The notes beneath the pieces are model-generated. The model searched no databases. It was not told the DNA's origin and was given only the letters and a program-made list of their open reading frames with translations. Made by a program: the position numbers and the translations under genes. Of a stretch of 36,948 nucleotides of DNA, positions 1 through 8,728 are shown one piece after another; within the stretch, counting starts at the first letter, position 1; every line of letters starts with the position of its first letter. Source of the DNA: Victivallaceae bacterium (GTDB lineage: Bacteria; Verrucomicrobiota; Lentisphaeria; Victivallales; Victivallaceae); contig JAQUYX010000010.1 of the NCBI GenBank assembly GCA_028691615.1, forward strand, positions 1-36,948, written 5' to 3'.

Positions 1-606
1 CCCCAGTTCCAGCCGCCCGGTGGAAGCCGGCGCGGGAGTGGACAATTCCAACCGCAGTTTCGCCGGGACGAATCCGGATTCTTCCGGAAACTGCTCCTTA
101 TAAATCTTTTTGCCGTTGGCGACGATCACCAGCAGTCCCTTGTCGGTTACGCCAAGGCCGAATTCGATCGGGAAACGCAAATTCCGGCGCAGGCCGCCGA
201 GGTTTTTGCGTTTGTCAAAGCTGCGGACAAGCTGAAGATTGTTGGCGGAAAATTCGAGATCGTATCCGCGTCCGGCCTTGTCGCGAAACTCGAAACGGAC
301 AACCGGATTGCCCTGAAATTTCGGGCCGCGGGAGAGATCACGGAGCTGAAAACTCACCATTTTGCCTTTTTCCGGCTGAATCTCCGAGACAATCGCGGCG
401 CCTTTGCCGTTGAAAAGCATGGCGATCGCTCCACCGCGGTCTTCTCTGGCGAAAACCGAATTGGGTCTCCCGGGATGTGCGGACGGTTTGAGTTTCGCGG
501 GGTTCCCGCCGAGGATCGTCGAGCGGGACTGCGGCAGCCATCCGGCCTGAAGCGGCAGAATCGCAGAGAGCATAAAGAACGTGACAATGGAAAAAATTGC
601 TTTCAT
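1..606 (-). CDS. Secreted protein of unknown function, 3' part beyond the left edge
   Basis: The frame is open from an ATG at 606 to the window edge (202 codons, no stop), so only the N-terminal part is present. It begins MKAIFSIVTFFMLSAILPLQA, a typical Sec signal peptide with probable cleavage after LQA. The start is supported by AAGGAG about 7 nt upstream. The mature part contains strand-like stretches (for example VVRFEFRDKAGRGYDLEFSA and GLLVIVANGKKIYKEQF) that suggest a beta-sandwich of the laminin-G/concanavalin type, with VIVANGKKIYKEQF resembling the short hairpin of such domains. That fold is a guess from pattern only. It is divergent from ileS. The protein is probably periplasmic or exported; no function is recognised. 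Confidence 0.75.
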   Translation of the reverse strand, partial: MKAIFSIVTFFMLSAILPLQAGWLPQSRSTILGGNPAKLKPSAHPGRPNSVFAREDRGGAIAMLFNGKGAAIVSEIQPEKGKMVSFQLRDLSRGPKFQGNPVVRFEFRDKAGRGYDLEFSANNLQLVRSFDKRKNLGGLRRNLRFPIEFGLGVTDKGLLVIVANGKKIYKEQFPEESGFVPAKLRLELSTPAPASTGRLELG

Positions 607-672
607 TTGGACAACTCCTTAGACTTCACGGCCTCGCTTCGAGAAAAAGAAAAATGTCCGGCCGTATCTGCA

Positions 673-701
673 AAATTAGCATCATTTTCGGAAAGGGGCA
701 A
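673..701 (-). promoter_or_regulatory. Possible promoter of the secreted protein gene
   Basis: On the minus strand TTGCCC is followed after 17 bp by TAATTT, preceded by TG one base upstream (extended -10 form). It lies about 65 bp upstream of the ATG at 606. The hexamers match the sigma-70 consensus only partly, so this is a weak call. Confidence 0.3.
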
Positions 702-842
702 GTCTATTTTTTAATTTTCCCGGCTTTTTTCCCGGAAAAGAGCCAAAAATATCCGGGCGCGGACTCGAAAAAGCGCTTGGGGGGAAGTATATTATTTTCT
801 ATGACAATGTTACCGGGAAAAAATTCATTGGGAGGCAGTTGC

Positions 843-3800
843 ATGTTTGAGGAAGTAAGCAGTCAGGTCGATTTTCCCAAGATGGAGGAATCGATCCAGA
901 AATTCTGGCGGGAGAACGATACTTTCTTCCGGTCGAAGCAGCAGCGGGAAGGCCGCAACGAATTTGTTTTTTACGACGGACCGCCCTTCGCCACCGGGCT
1001 GCCCCATTACGGCCACCTGCTGGCCGGCACCATCAAGGACGCCGTCCCCCGCTATCAGAGCATGAAGGGCTATCTGGTGCGCCCGACCTTCGGCTGGGAC
1101 TGCCACGGACTCCCGGTCGAACACGAAATGGAAAAGCAGCTCCAGCTCTCCAGTAAACGCGACATCGAGGCCTACGGCATCGACAAATTCAACGAACAGT
1201 GCCGGTCAATCGTGCTGCGCTACACCTCCGAATGGGAATCAGTGGTAAGCCGGATGGGCCGCTGGGTCGATTTCAAGGGCGGCTACCGGACGATGGACCT
1301 CAACTACATGGAGTCGATCTGGTGGGTCTTCAAGAACCTCTGGGACAAGCAGCTCATTTACGAAGGCAACAAAATCCTGCCGTACTGTCCGCATTGCGCC
1401 ACGCCGCTGTCCAACTTCGAGGCCAATCAGGGCTATGCCGACGTGGTCGATCCGGCCATCACCATCGCGTTCCGCAGCGAAACCGACGAGAACACCAGTT
1501 TTCTGGCCTGGACGACGACGCCATGGACGCTCTTCTCCAACCTCGCTCTGGCGGTCGGCCCCGCGATCGACTATGTGAAGGTCGCCGACAACGGCAAGTT
1601 CTACATCATGGCGGAAAACCGCCTCGGCGCCTACTACAAGGAGGCCCCCGAAATCGTCTGGCGCGGCAAGGGCGTCGAGCTGGAACATCAACGCTATCAG
1701 CCGCTCTTCGGCAATTTTAAGGATCTGGCTTCCGACGGCGCGTTTCAAGTCATTCTCGCCGACTATGTCAGCACCGAGGACGGCACGGGCATTGTCCATA
1801 TCGCCCCCGGATTCGGCGAAGACGACGCGGCGGCGGCGGCCAAATACAAACTGCCGGTGGTTTGCCCGATCGACGAGGAGTGCAAATTCACCGCCGAAGT
1901 GCCGGAATTTCAGGGGCGCTATGTCAAGGAGTGCGACAACGAAGTCATCGCCCGGCTCAAGGCCGAGGGCAAACTCGTGCATCGCGGAACCATCAAGCAC
2001 AGCTATCCGCATTGCTGGCGCGACGACGGCCCGTTGATTTACCGTGCGGTTTCGACATGGTTTGTCGACATCGGCCGGATCAAGGACAAGATGCTGCACG
2101 CCAACGCGCAAACCAGCTGGGTTCCCGCGCACATCCGCGACGGACGCTTCGGCAAGTGGCTCGAAAATGCGCGCGACTGGGCGATCAGCCGCAACCGTTA
2201 CTGGGGCACGCCCCTGCCGATCTGGCGCAACGAGGAAGGCGAGACCATCTGTGTCGGCTCGGTGGCCGAGCTGGAAAAACTCACCGGGCAAAAGGTGAAC
2301 GACCTGCATAAACACTTTGTCGACGATCTCCAGATTCCTTCGCCGACGGGAAAATCCGCGCTCAAACGCATTCCCGAAGTACTGGACTGCTGGTTTGAAT
2401 CCGGTTCCATGCCCTATGCGCAGAATCATTATCCGTTCGAGAACAAAGCGTATTTCGAAAGCCATTTCCCGGCGGACTTCATCGCCGAGGGGCTGGATCA
2501 GACACGCGGGTGGTTCTACACCCTTGTGGTGCTGGCTGCCGCGCTCTTCGACCGTCCGCCCTTCAAGAACGTGATTGTTAATGGAATCATTCTGGCGGAA
2601 AACGGCCAGAAGATGTCCAAACGCAAACGCAATTACCCCGACCCGATGGAAGTGGTCAACCGCTACGGCGCAGATGCGCTGCGGCTCTTCATGCTGGGCA
2701 GTCCCGTCGTACGCGCCGAGGACCTCAAGTTTTCGGAGGACGGCGTGCGCGAAGTCCTGCGCGCAGTGATGATCCCGATGTGGAATGCGTACAGTTTCTT
2801 CGTAACCTATGCGCGGCTGGACAACTTCCGTCCGACTTCCGACCGGATGCCGGAGAAGCTGGACAACGTGCTCGACCGCTGGATTCTCAGTTCGCTTTCG
2901 CAGATGGTCGAGGAGATCTCCACGGAGATGGATCACTACAACCTTCAGAAGGCCGCGAACCGCTTCACGCGTTTTGTCGACGATCTGACCAACTGGTACA
3001 TCCGGCGCAGCCGCCGGCGGTTCTGGAAGAGTTCCAACGACGCGGACAAGGCCGAGGCCTACGCGACGCTCTATTATGTGCTGCTGACCTTTGCGAAAAC
3101 GGCCGCGCCGTTCATTCCGTTCACGACCGAGGCGATCTACCGCAATCTTCGGATGGATTCCATGCCGGAGTCGGTGCATCTGTGCGACTATCCGACCCCC
3201 GAACAGTGCCGCGACGAGCGTTTGGAGCGGCAGATGGATCTTGCCATGCGCACGGTGAAGCTGGGAAGGTTTCTGCGGACGCAGGGCAATCTCAAAGTCC
3301 GGCAGCCGCTTGGACGCGCGGTGGTCGTCGCGGCGAATGCCGCAGATCTGGAGCTGCTGCGCGGGACGGAGAGCATCATTGCCGAAGAGCTGAACGTCAA
3401 AGCGGTGGAATTCACCGCCGACGAGGCCTCGCTGGTGAGCTATCGCGCGAAAGCGAACTTCAAGGTGCTGGGCAAGAAGCTCGGGCCGAAGATGAAGGAG
3501 GCCGCCGCGCAGATCGAACAACTCGCCAGCGCCGATCTTGCCGCATTGGTGCGCGGCGGACGGCGGAAGGTGCAGTTCAGCGACGGAAGTGAGTTTGAGA
3601 TCGGCGCGGAGGATCTGGCGATCCAGCGCGACGAGCGGGAAGGCATGACCGTCGCCAGTGAAGACGGGGTGACGATCGCGCTGGACACGCGTCTGACCGT
3701 GGAGCTGGAGCGGGAAGGGTTCGCGCGGGAGCTGGTCAGCCGGCTTCAGAATCTTCGCAAGGAACTTGCCTTCGAGGTGGCCGACCGGATTGAAGTCGTC

Positions 3801-3968
3801 CTCGAATTTCCCGATGAAGCGTCGCGTCAGGCGGCGGAGGAGTTTCACGATTACATCGCCGCGGAGGTGCTGGCGTCGAAGTTGAGCTATGCTCCGGTTG
3901 CGCCGGAAGAGCGGCACGATCTTGCGGTCAACACTGTGACCGTGGGCGCGTCGGCGGTCAAGGCATAA
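843..3968 (+). CDS. ileS: Isoleucyl-tRNA synthetase, long eukaryote-like type
   Basis: Class I aminoacyl-tRNA synthetase that charges tRNA-Ile in the cytoplasm. The ATG at 843 has GGGAGG 7 nt upstream and opens MFEEVSSQVDFPKMEE, the usual family N-terminus; the frame extends further upstream but that part looks non-coding. The length is 1041 residues. The HIGH-type motif is PHYGHLLAG (residues 54-62), a Cys pair YCPHC is at 182-185, and the KMSKS-type loop is KMSKRKRNYPDP (590-601). Both the HYGH form and KMSKR followed by K/R-NYPDP are typical of the eukaryotic/archaeal-like IleS class (the class that includes mupirocin-insensitive bacterial enzymes) rather than the E. coli type. The C-terminal anticodon-binding region is present. 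The gene appears to be a single transcription unit closed by the hairpin at 4042-4080. Confidence 0.97.
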   Translation: MFEEVSSQVDFPKMEESIQKFWRENDTFFRSKQQREGRNEFVFYDGPPFATGLPHYGHLLAGTIKDAVPRYQSMKGYLVRPTFGWDCHGLPVEHEMEKQLQLSSKRDIEAYGIDKFNEQCRSIVLRYTSEWESVVSRMGRWVDFKGGYRTMDLNYMESIWWVFKNLWDKQLIYEGNKILPYCPHCATPLSNFEANQGYADVVDPAITIAFRSETDENTSFLAWTTTPWTLFSNLALAVGPAIDYVKVADNGKFYIMAENRLGAYYKEAPEIVWRGKGVELEHQRYQPLFGNFKDLASDGAFQVILADYVSTEDGTGIVHIAPGFGEDDAAAAAKYKLPVVCPIDEECKFTAEVPEFQGRYVKECDNEVIARLKAEGKLVHRGTIKHSYPHCWRDDGPLIYRAVSTWFVDIGRIKDKMLHANAQTSWVPAHIRDGRFGKWLENARDWAISRNRYWGTPLPIWRNEEGETICVGSVAELEKLTGQKVNDLHKHFVDDLQIPSPTGKSALKRIPEVLDCWFESGSMPYAQNHYPFENKAYFESHFPADFIAEGLDQTRGWFYTLVVLAAALFDRPPFKNVIVNGIILAENGQKMSKRKRNYPDPMEVVNRYGADALRLFMLGSPVVRAEDLKFSEDGVREVLRAVMIPMWNAYSFFVTYARLDNFRPTSDRMPEKLDNVLDRWILSSLSQMVEEISTEMDHYNLQKAANRFTRFVDDLTNWYIRRSRRRFWKSSNDADKAEAYATLYYVLLTFAKTAAPFIPFTTEAIYRNLRMDSMPESVHLCDYPTPEQCRDERLERQMDLAMRTVKLGRFLRTQGNLKVRQPLGRAVVVAANAADLELLRGTESIIAEELNVKAVEFTADEASLVSYRAKANFKVLGKKLGPKMKEAAAQIEQLASADLAALVRGGRRKVQFSDGSEFEIGAEDLAIQRDEREGMTVASEDGVTIALDTRLTVELEREGFARELVSRLQNLRKELAFEVADRIEVVLEFPDEASRQAAEEFHDYIAAEVLASKLSYAPVAPEERHDLAVNTVTVGASAVKA

Positions 3969-4041
3969 AGAATCCGCAATCTCTCGAAACGGCGTTCCTT
4001 CCAAGCGCACGATGGATGCACTGGAAGGAGCGGGCACAAAA

Positions 4042-4080
4042 AAAGGAAGCGGGCGAGGAATCGCACCGCTTCCTTTTTTT
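4042..4080 (+). terminator. Rho-independent terminator after ileS, probably bidirectional
   Basis: An 11-bp stem (AAAGGAAGCGG with CCGCTTCCTTT) continues into an inner GCGA/TCGC stem capped by GGAA, a GNRA-type tetraloop, and is followed by seven T. The A-run on the left arm gives a T-run on the minus strand, so it can also end the hydrogenase cluster transcript that stops at 4128. Confidence 0.9.
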
Positions 4081-4127
4081 GTGTGCGGAAGGATTGGTTT
4101 TCGTCCCCCTCTCTCCCGTCGGAATTG

Positions 4128-5513
4128 TCAGCGCACCAGAGAGCAGGGCCCTCCGACGCAGCCGCCGGGACAACTCATGACTTCGAGGAAATTTCCGGGC
4201 AGTTTGCCCTTGGCATAGAGTTTGAGTTGCAGAGCGGTCTTCGCATCGATGCCGTTGATGAACTTGGAATCGAGCTTGAGATCGCTGTTTTCTCCGAGCA
4301 GCTCGGTGAGAACCGCGTCGGTCACGCCGCAGCTTTTGGCAAAGTTGCGCGCGGTGGCGATTGCCGGACGCGGCATGGGCCATTCCGGTTGGGACATGAT
4401 GTCGACGCCCCAGCCGGCCAGCAGCGAGCCGAGTTCTTCGAAAGACATTGCCATGTCGATATTTTCCGACTGAAAGGCCTCAAAGCGTTTGGCGATGCAC
4501 GGTCCGATGAAAACCGTCAGCGCATCCGGGTGCTTGTCCCGCGCGAGCATCCCGGCATAACGCATGGGGCTCGGCGTGGAGGAGACGCAGGACTGCAACT
4601 CCTGCGCATGTTTGCGCACCAGTTCAACATAGGCGGTACAGCAGCTGGTGGTCATCAGTTTCTCGCCTTTGCGCAAGCGTTCGACAAATTCCTTGGCTTC
4701 GTTTTCCGTCGTCAGCTCCGCGCCGAGCGCCACTTCGATCACATCCGCAAACCCGACTGCGGCAATGGCGCTGAAAAGTTTTCCGATTCCGCCGGGGAAT
4801 TGGAACTGCGCCGACGGCGCGACCAGCGCGACAACCTTCCTGCCGTCGCGAATGTGGCGCATGACCCGGTACAATTCCGAACGCTCCATCACCGCGCCGA
4901 ACGGACATTTTGCAAAACATTTGCCGCAGTAAATGCACTTGTCGAAATCAATCGAGGCATGCCCGGTGCCGTCTTTGCGGATCGCGCCGACCGGACAGGC
5001 GTCCTCGCAGGGAACCTTGGTCTTGATGATCGCATTGAAAGGGCACACCTGCAGGCATTTGCCGCACTTGATGCATTTGGAATAGTCGACCTTCGCGTGG
5101 TGGTCCTCCACCGAAATCGCCTGCTTCGGACAGGAAAAAACGCAGGGACGCGCGAAACAGCCGCGGCAGTTGGTCGTCACATTGATCCGGCTCTCGGGGC
5201 ATCCGTCGCATCCCGCGGCGGAAACCGTCAGCGGCTGCGACGGACGCAAATCGGAGCTCTGGGCTTCTTCAAGATAGCCGGAGAGCGGACGCTCCTCGCA
5301 GCCGTCGTCGCCGCAATCAAACCCAAGCATGGTCATCAGCCGGTATTTGAGGACGGCGCGATCATGATAAATGCAGCAGCGCGAGGAGGCGGATTGCGCG
5401 GGCCGGATGGCGAACGGAATCCGGTCGATGTTTTTTTCCAGCGTGCCGTTCTTAAATTCCCGGACAAACCGGATCATCAATTCCCGACGGAGACGTTCGG
5501 CACCATTACTCAT
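4128..5513 (-). CDS. [FeFe] hydrogenase, ferredoxin-like monomeric type (probably group B)
   Basis: A 461-residue iron-sulfur hydrogenase. The N-terminal half carries an RCCIY motif (45-49) and Cys-rich [4Fe-4S] motifs at about 116-128, 147-157, 169-173 and 193-203. The C-terminal half has the three H-cluster signatures: TSCCT (289-293), FIGPC (335-339) and EVMSCPGGCVGG (444-455). The proton-relay cysteine (first Cys of SCC) is present, but the usual proline after it is threonine. Family knowledge: such soluble hydrogenases exchange electrons with ferredoxin; the layout resembles the group B forms of anaerobes. The start lies directly after the stop of the preceding [2Fe-2S] gene and has GAGGAGG 5 nt upstream, indicating translational coupling. 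No NADH-binding subunit gene is nearby. Whether it evolves or oxidises H2 cannot be read from sequence. Confidence 0.9.
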   Translation of the reverse strand: MSNGAERLRRELMIRFVREFKNGTLEKNIDRIPFAIRPAQSASSRCCIYHDRAVLKYRLMTMLGFDCGDDGCEERPLSGYLEEAQSSDLRPSQPLTVSAAGCDGCPESRINVTTNCRGCFARPCVFSCPKQAISVEDHHAKVDYSKCIKCGKCLQVCPFNAIIKTKVPCEDACPVGAIRKDGTGHASIDFDKCIYCGKCFAKCPFGAVMERSELYRVMRHIRDGRKVVALVAPSAQFQFPGGIGKLFSAIAAVGFADVIEVALGAELTTENEAKEFVERLRKGEKLMTTSCCTAYVELVRKHAQELQSCVSSTPSPMRYAGMLARDKHPDALTVFIGPCIAKRFEAFQSENIDMAMSFEELGSLLAGWGVDIMSQPEWPMPRPAIATARNFAKSCGVTDAVLTELLGENSDLKLDSKFINGIDAKTALQLKLYAKGKLPGNFLEVMSCPGGCVGGPCSLVR

Positions 5514-5786
5514 TTAGACCTCCTCGGGTTCGATCGGGAGGAGTTTGGACAACGCCCGATGCACGGTTTCCAGCGTGGCGTTGCCCATGACCTCTCCGTC
5601 AATGCGCACGAACGGGGCGCGCCCGATGTCTTCACGCGTACACAAATCCATGCAGGGAATGGCAAAAACGTCCACGCGATCCTTCCATGCGTCCGGAAGC
5701 GTATCCTCGATGGTCATAAGCTCCGCGGCGCCAAGCATGTAGCAGGTGGTGCCGCAACAGATTTCCAATTTGATTTTGTCTTGCAT
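5514..5786 (-). CDS. Thioredoxin-like [2Fe-2S] ferredoxin, hydrogenase cluster
   Basis: A 90-residue protein of the thioredoxin-fold [2Fe-2S] ferredoxin family (related to NuoE/HydC C-terminal domains). The cluster ligands are visible as C10-x4-C15 and C45-x3-C49; an additional Cys sits at 11. The start MQDKIKLEICCG was preferred over an ATG 21 nt upstream because AAGGA lies about 10 nt before it while the upstream ATG has no ribosome-binding site; family members also begin this way. It lies between the phosphatase and the hydrogenase genes, with the hydrogenase start abutting its stop codon. It is probably an electron carrier for one of the two hydrogenases or a partner of the phosphatase module; which one is unknown. 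Confidence 0.85.
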   Translation of the reverse strand: MQDKIKLEICCGTTCYMLGAAELMTIEDTLPDAWKDRVDVFAIPCMDLCTREDIGRAPFVRIDGEVMGNATLETVHRALSKLLPIEPEEV

Positions 5787-5810
5787 GTTTGCGGAATCCT
5801 TTCTCATATT

Positions 5811-7001
5811 TCAGAAATAAGTCAGCGTTACTTTTTTGCGATAATCGTTTTCCAGCACCGTCTGAAGGCGGCGGATGATATTGCGCCGGATCTCCAGATC
5901 AATGGGCAGCTTGGGGTCCTGATGCGCCTCGTTGACCTTGGTGCCGACCACCAGCTCGATCACATCGCTCTCTTCGATTGCCGCAAGGATCTCCCGCGCG
6001 GCGACCGGAGAATCGTCCCAGTTGTGTCTTTCCAGATCGGTGGTCACCCGCGTGAGGGTCAGAATTCCCTCGGTGACCAATCCGACATTGGCCATCTTTC
6101 CCGGCGGCGGCAGGGAGCCGGAAACCTTGACCATCTTGAGGTCGAGTTCGACGCGGGTATGCAGCTCCCGGGTGATGATGTTGGCGGTGGTGCCGCCACA
6201 AATGATGACGCGGTCGGCGCCGTCGGCGGCCAGCGCGGCGAAGGCGGAGTCGTCCTCTTTGTGGAACGGCGGTCCGGTGAGAATGCGCAGCACTCTGGGT
6301 TTGCGGAAATAGAGCACCACGCAGCTGATGTCGTCCACGCATTTATGCTCTTTGTTGAGCGACATGGCATTGAAGGCGATCGCCCGTGAAAGGTCTTTGG
6401 CCGAGATTGCCGGTTCCCTTGCGATCAACTCGCGTGCGAACGCGAGGCATCCGCTGCGGCGCCAGCCGAATTTATAAACGCCGGTTCCCAATCCCGCCTG
6501 TGTGACGCCGTCGGAACAGAAGATCAACCGGTCGCCGGTGAGCATCTGCAGTTCCGAAATATCCATCTTGCGGTCCGGCCAGCGTTCGGAGACCAGTTCC
6601 CGTCTGGAAAAAGAGGGGATTTCCATTTCTCCGCGCAGCTGGATGTAGGAGGGATTGCCCATCTCGATCACCCGCGCGCGGCCGGTGGCCGAAAGCATGT
6701 CGACGATGGTGAAGGTGGCGTAGCTGATCTTGCGCACCTCGCAGACGGGCAGCGAATCCATGATGATCTCCGCGGAACGGAGGATCGGCTTGTTCGACTT
6801 CATGAATTCCAGCGCCATGGTGGTGGTCATGTTGGCCAGCAAATGCGCCTTGATGCCGCTGCCCAGTCCGTCGGAGAGAACCGCAATGTGGCGGTTGCCG
6901 CCGTCCGCCAGCGCCCATTGAAAATCGTCGCCGCAGGCGCATTCCCCGTCATGGGTGAGCTGGCAGTATTCCAATTCCACAAAAGGAGTGTCACCGGGCA
7001 T
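5811..7001 (-). CDS. SpoIIE-type PP2C serine phosphatase with an unrecognised C-terminal domain
   Basis: A 396-residue protein. Residues 1-232 form a SpoIIE-like PP2C domain: the metal-binding acidic motifs are LSDGLGSG (42-49), FCSDGVTQAG (161-170) and VDDISCVVL (222-230), with MGNPSY (114-119) in between. Residues about 235-396 form a second domain with RILTGPP, VIICGGTTANIITREL (266-281) and LVTEGILTLT (308-317) that I cannot assign. The ATG at 7001 overlaps the upstream hydrogenase stop by 11 nt and has GGGGAG 8 nt before it; an ATG at 7037 would overlap more and lacks support. Phosphatases of this type are known companions of sensory (group C) [FeFe] hydrogenases. By inference it is the output of the hydrogen sensor, dephosphorylating a protein not encoded here. 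Confidence 0.88.
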   Translation of the reverse strand: MPGDTPFVELEYCQLTHDGECACGDDFQWALADGGNRHIAVLSDGLGSGIKAHLLANMTTTMALEFMKSNKPILRSAEIIMDSLPVCEVRKISYATFTIVDMLSATGRARVIEMGNPSYIQLRGEMEIPSFSRRELVSERWPDRKMDISELQMLTGDRLIFCSDGVTQAGLGTGVYKFGWRRSGCLAFARELIAREPAISAKDLSRAIAFNAMSLNKEHKCVDDISCVVLYFRKPRVLRILTGPPFHKEDDSAFAALAADGADRVIICGGTTANIITRELHTRVELDLKMVKVSGSLPPPGKMANVGLVTEGILTLTRVTTDLERHNWDDSPVAAREILAAIEESDVIELVVGTKVNEAHQDPKLPIDLEIRRNIIRRLQTVLENDYRKKVTLTYF

Positions 7002-8703
7002 TTTCGTCGCTCCCCGAATAACTGCCGGCGACTTCATCGAGCAGAATTTCCGTTTTGGCCATGTGTTCGCCGAGGTCGCGCGCGATCTTCTGGACGGTCA
7101 GGACGTTTTCCCGAATGACCTCGCGCGCCTTTTCCGCGATCTGTTCGCGGCGGACTTCGCTGCGGGTCACATCCTGAATGACCGCTCCGGCGGTGCGTCC
7201 CGGAGTGATGCCGAAGACGCTGATATTGTAGATGTTTTTCCCGTGAACCTGATTAAAGCGTTCGAGTTCTCCGCCCTTGGCAAGAACCTCTTCGAAGAGG
7301 TCGGTAAAATCAATCATGGTCTCCAAAAAGCCGCCGGTAAGGGAGCCGGTGGTGTTGAACGCTTCCAACGTCTCACCGCCGCAGAGTTCCGCAAAATGCC
7401 GGTTGCATTCGATAACCTGAAGTTTTTCGTCGGCAATGACCACTCCGGCGGGAATGTAACGGATGAGCGCGGTGCTGGTCTTCTGCGAAATCTTGCGCAG
7501 ATAAGAAAGGCACATTGCGCTTTCCGCCTTGCCCGACAGCATGGCGCGGGCGAATTCGCGGCAGGTGTTGTACCCGCAGCCGCCGCAGTTGAGCTCGTCG
7601 GCGCGGCCGAATTTTCCCACGGAAGCCAGCGCGGAACGGATCTCCTTCTCGCTCGGCTCCTTGGTCGCGGGCGGAGAGGCAAAGTAACTGCCGGAGATAT
7701 TCACGGGCACGGGGCGTCCGGCGCTGCTGCGGTCGCTGGAAATCCGGAAGGTCTCCCATGCGGTTTCCGCGCCGGCGGACCCGGCGGGCATGGCCGGTCC
7801 GTTGACGCATCCGCCGGGGCAGGCAAGCGCTTCGATGAAGAGTTTCTGCCCGGAGGCGGAGACTGCCGTGCGGTCGAATTTTTCCAAAACTCTGCGCAGG
7901 TCGGCCAGCCCGGAGACGGCGATGTACCGCACGTTGTCGCCGGGGCGCCGGATGGTGTCGTTCATGCCGCCTTCCAGCGAATAACTGCGTCCCTCTTCGG
8001 CCGCGCAAGGGACCAGATCGGCCTCGCCGCAGGAGGCAGGATCGATATTTTCCGCTTCGAACCAGTCGGCGATCACCGGAAAGGTCAATGCGAGCGCCAG
8101 ATCGGAGGCGGAACGGTCCGCCTCGTTCTTTTTGGCGGCGCAGGGGCCGATGAATACGACTTTGTCCGCGTTCGGGATTTCGTGTTTGAGAAAACGCGCG
8201 TGGGCGATCACCGGGGAACGCACGGGGACAATCGACGGAACCCATTCGCTGTGATATTTGGTGATGAAGTCCACCGTCGCGGGGCAGGCGCTGGAGACAT
8301 AGATTCCGGCGGGGGCCTCCGCGAGAAATTCCGCGCATTTGGCGCTGACCAGCTGCGCGCCGACGGCGGTTTCTCCGACCCCGGCAAAGCCCAGTTTCAT
8401 CAGCGCGGCCGCCAGCTGCCGGCAGGAGACATTCCGGAAGAATCCGACAAAACTCGGAGCGAGAGAGACATAGATTTTCTCGCCGCTGGCAAGGAGGAAT
8501 TTGACGCGGCTGAGATCGGAACGGATTTTTTTGGCATGGGCGGGGCAGACCCGGACGCATTCGCCGCAGCTCACGCAGAGTTCGGGGATGACCGCCGCGC
8601 GCGCGTTGACGATCTGAATGGCTTTGCAATCGCAGTGGCGCACGCATTTGTAGCAGTCCTGACATTCATTGGGCGTGGTGTAGACCGGGAAATGGTTGTC
8701 CAT
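6991..8703 (-). CDS. PAS-containing sensory [FeFe] hydrogenase (group C, HydS-like)
   Basis: A 570-residue protein. Domains in order: two [4Fe-4S] motifs (C14, C17, C20, C24 and C43, C46, C49, C53), the H-cluster domain (about 70-310), an additional Fe-S motif (C373, C376, C381, C398), a PAS domain (about 405-510) and a C-terminal helical segment that may be a coiled coil. H-cluster signatures are SSACP (137-141), FIGPC (184-188) and ALACPGGCVNG (292-302). The first Cys of the usual SCC is Ala139, so the proton-transfer cysteine is missing; this replacement is known in the Thermotoga maritima HydS sensor and fits sensing rather than turnover. There is no kinase domain; instead the stop overlaps the start of the phosphatase gene, pointing to direct signal coupling. 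Start: ATG with GGAGAG 11 nt upstream, 25 nt after the first gene. Confidence 0.9.
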   Translation of the reverse strand: MDNHFPVYTTPNECQDCYKCVRHCDCKAIQIVNARAAVIPELCVSCGECVRVCPAHAKKIRSDLSRVKFLLASGEKIYVSLAPSFVGFFRNVSCRQLAAALMKLGFAGVGETAVGAQLVSAKCAEFLAEAPAGIYVSSACPATVDFITKYHSEWVPSIVPVRSPVIAHARFLKHEIPNADKVVFIGPCAAKKNEADRSASDLALALTFPVIADWFEAENIDPASCGEADLVPCAAEEGRSYSLEGGMNDTIRRPGDNVRYIAVSGLADLRRVLEKFDRTAVSASGQKLFIEALACPGGCVNGPAMPAGSAGAETAWETFRISSDRSSAGRPVPVNISGSYFASPPATKEPSEKEIRSALASVGKFGRADELNCGGCGYNTCREFARAMLSGKAESAMCLSYLRKISQKTSTALIRYIPAGVVIADEKLQVIECNRHFAELCGGETLEAFNTTGSLTGGFLETMIDFTDLFEEVLAKGGELERFNQVHGKNIYNISVFGITPGRTAGAVIQDVTRSEVRREQIAEKAREVIRENVLTVQKIARDLGEHMAKTEILLDEVAGSYSGSDENAR

Positions 8704-8728
8704 GATTGATTTTGCTCTCCGTGTTGTC

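Noticed and set aside
1239-4037. 932-residue open frame antisense to ileS
   Set aside because: The plus strand encodes an unmistakable IleS; the antisense frame is Arg/Leu/Gly/His-rich, has no motif or RBS and results from GC bias at codon positions.
4083-8709. Long plus-strand frames (768 and 584 residues) across the hydrogenase cluster
   Set aside because: They are antisense to genes with clear Fe-S and H-cluster motifs and have no family-like composition or RBS.
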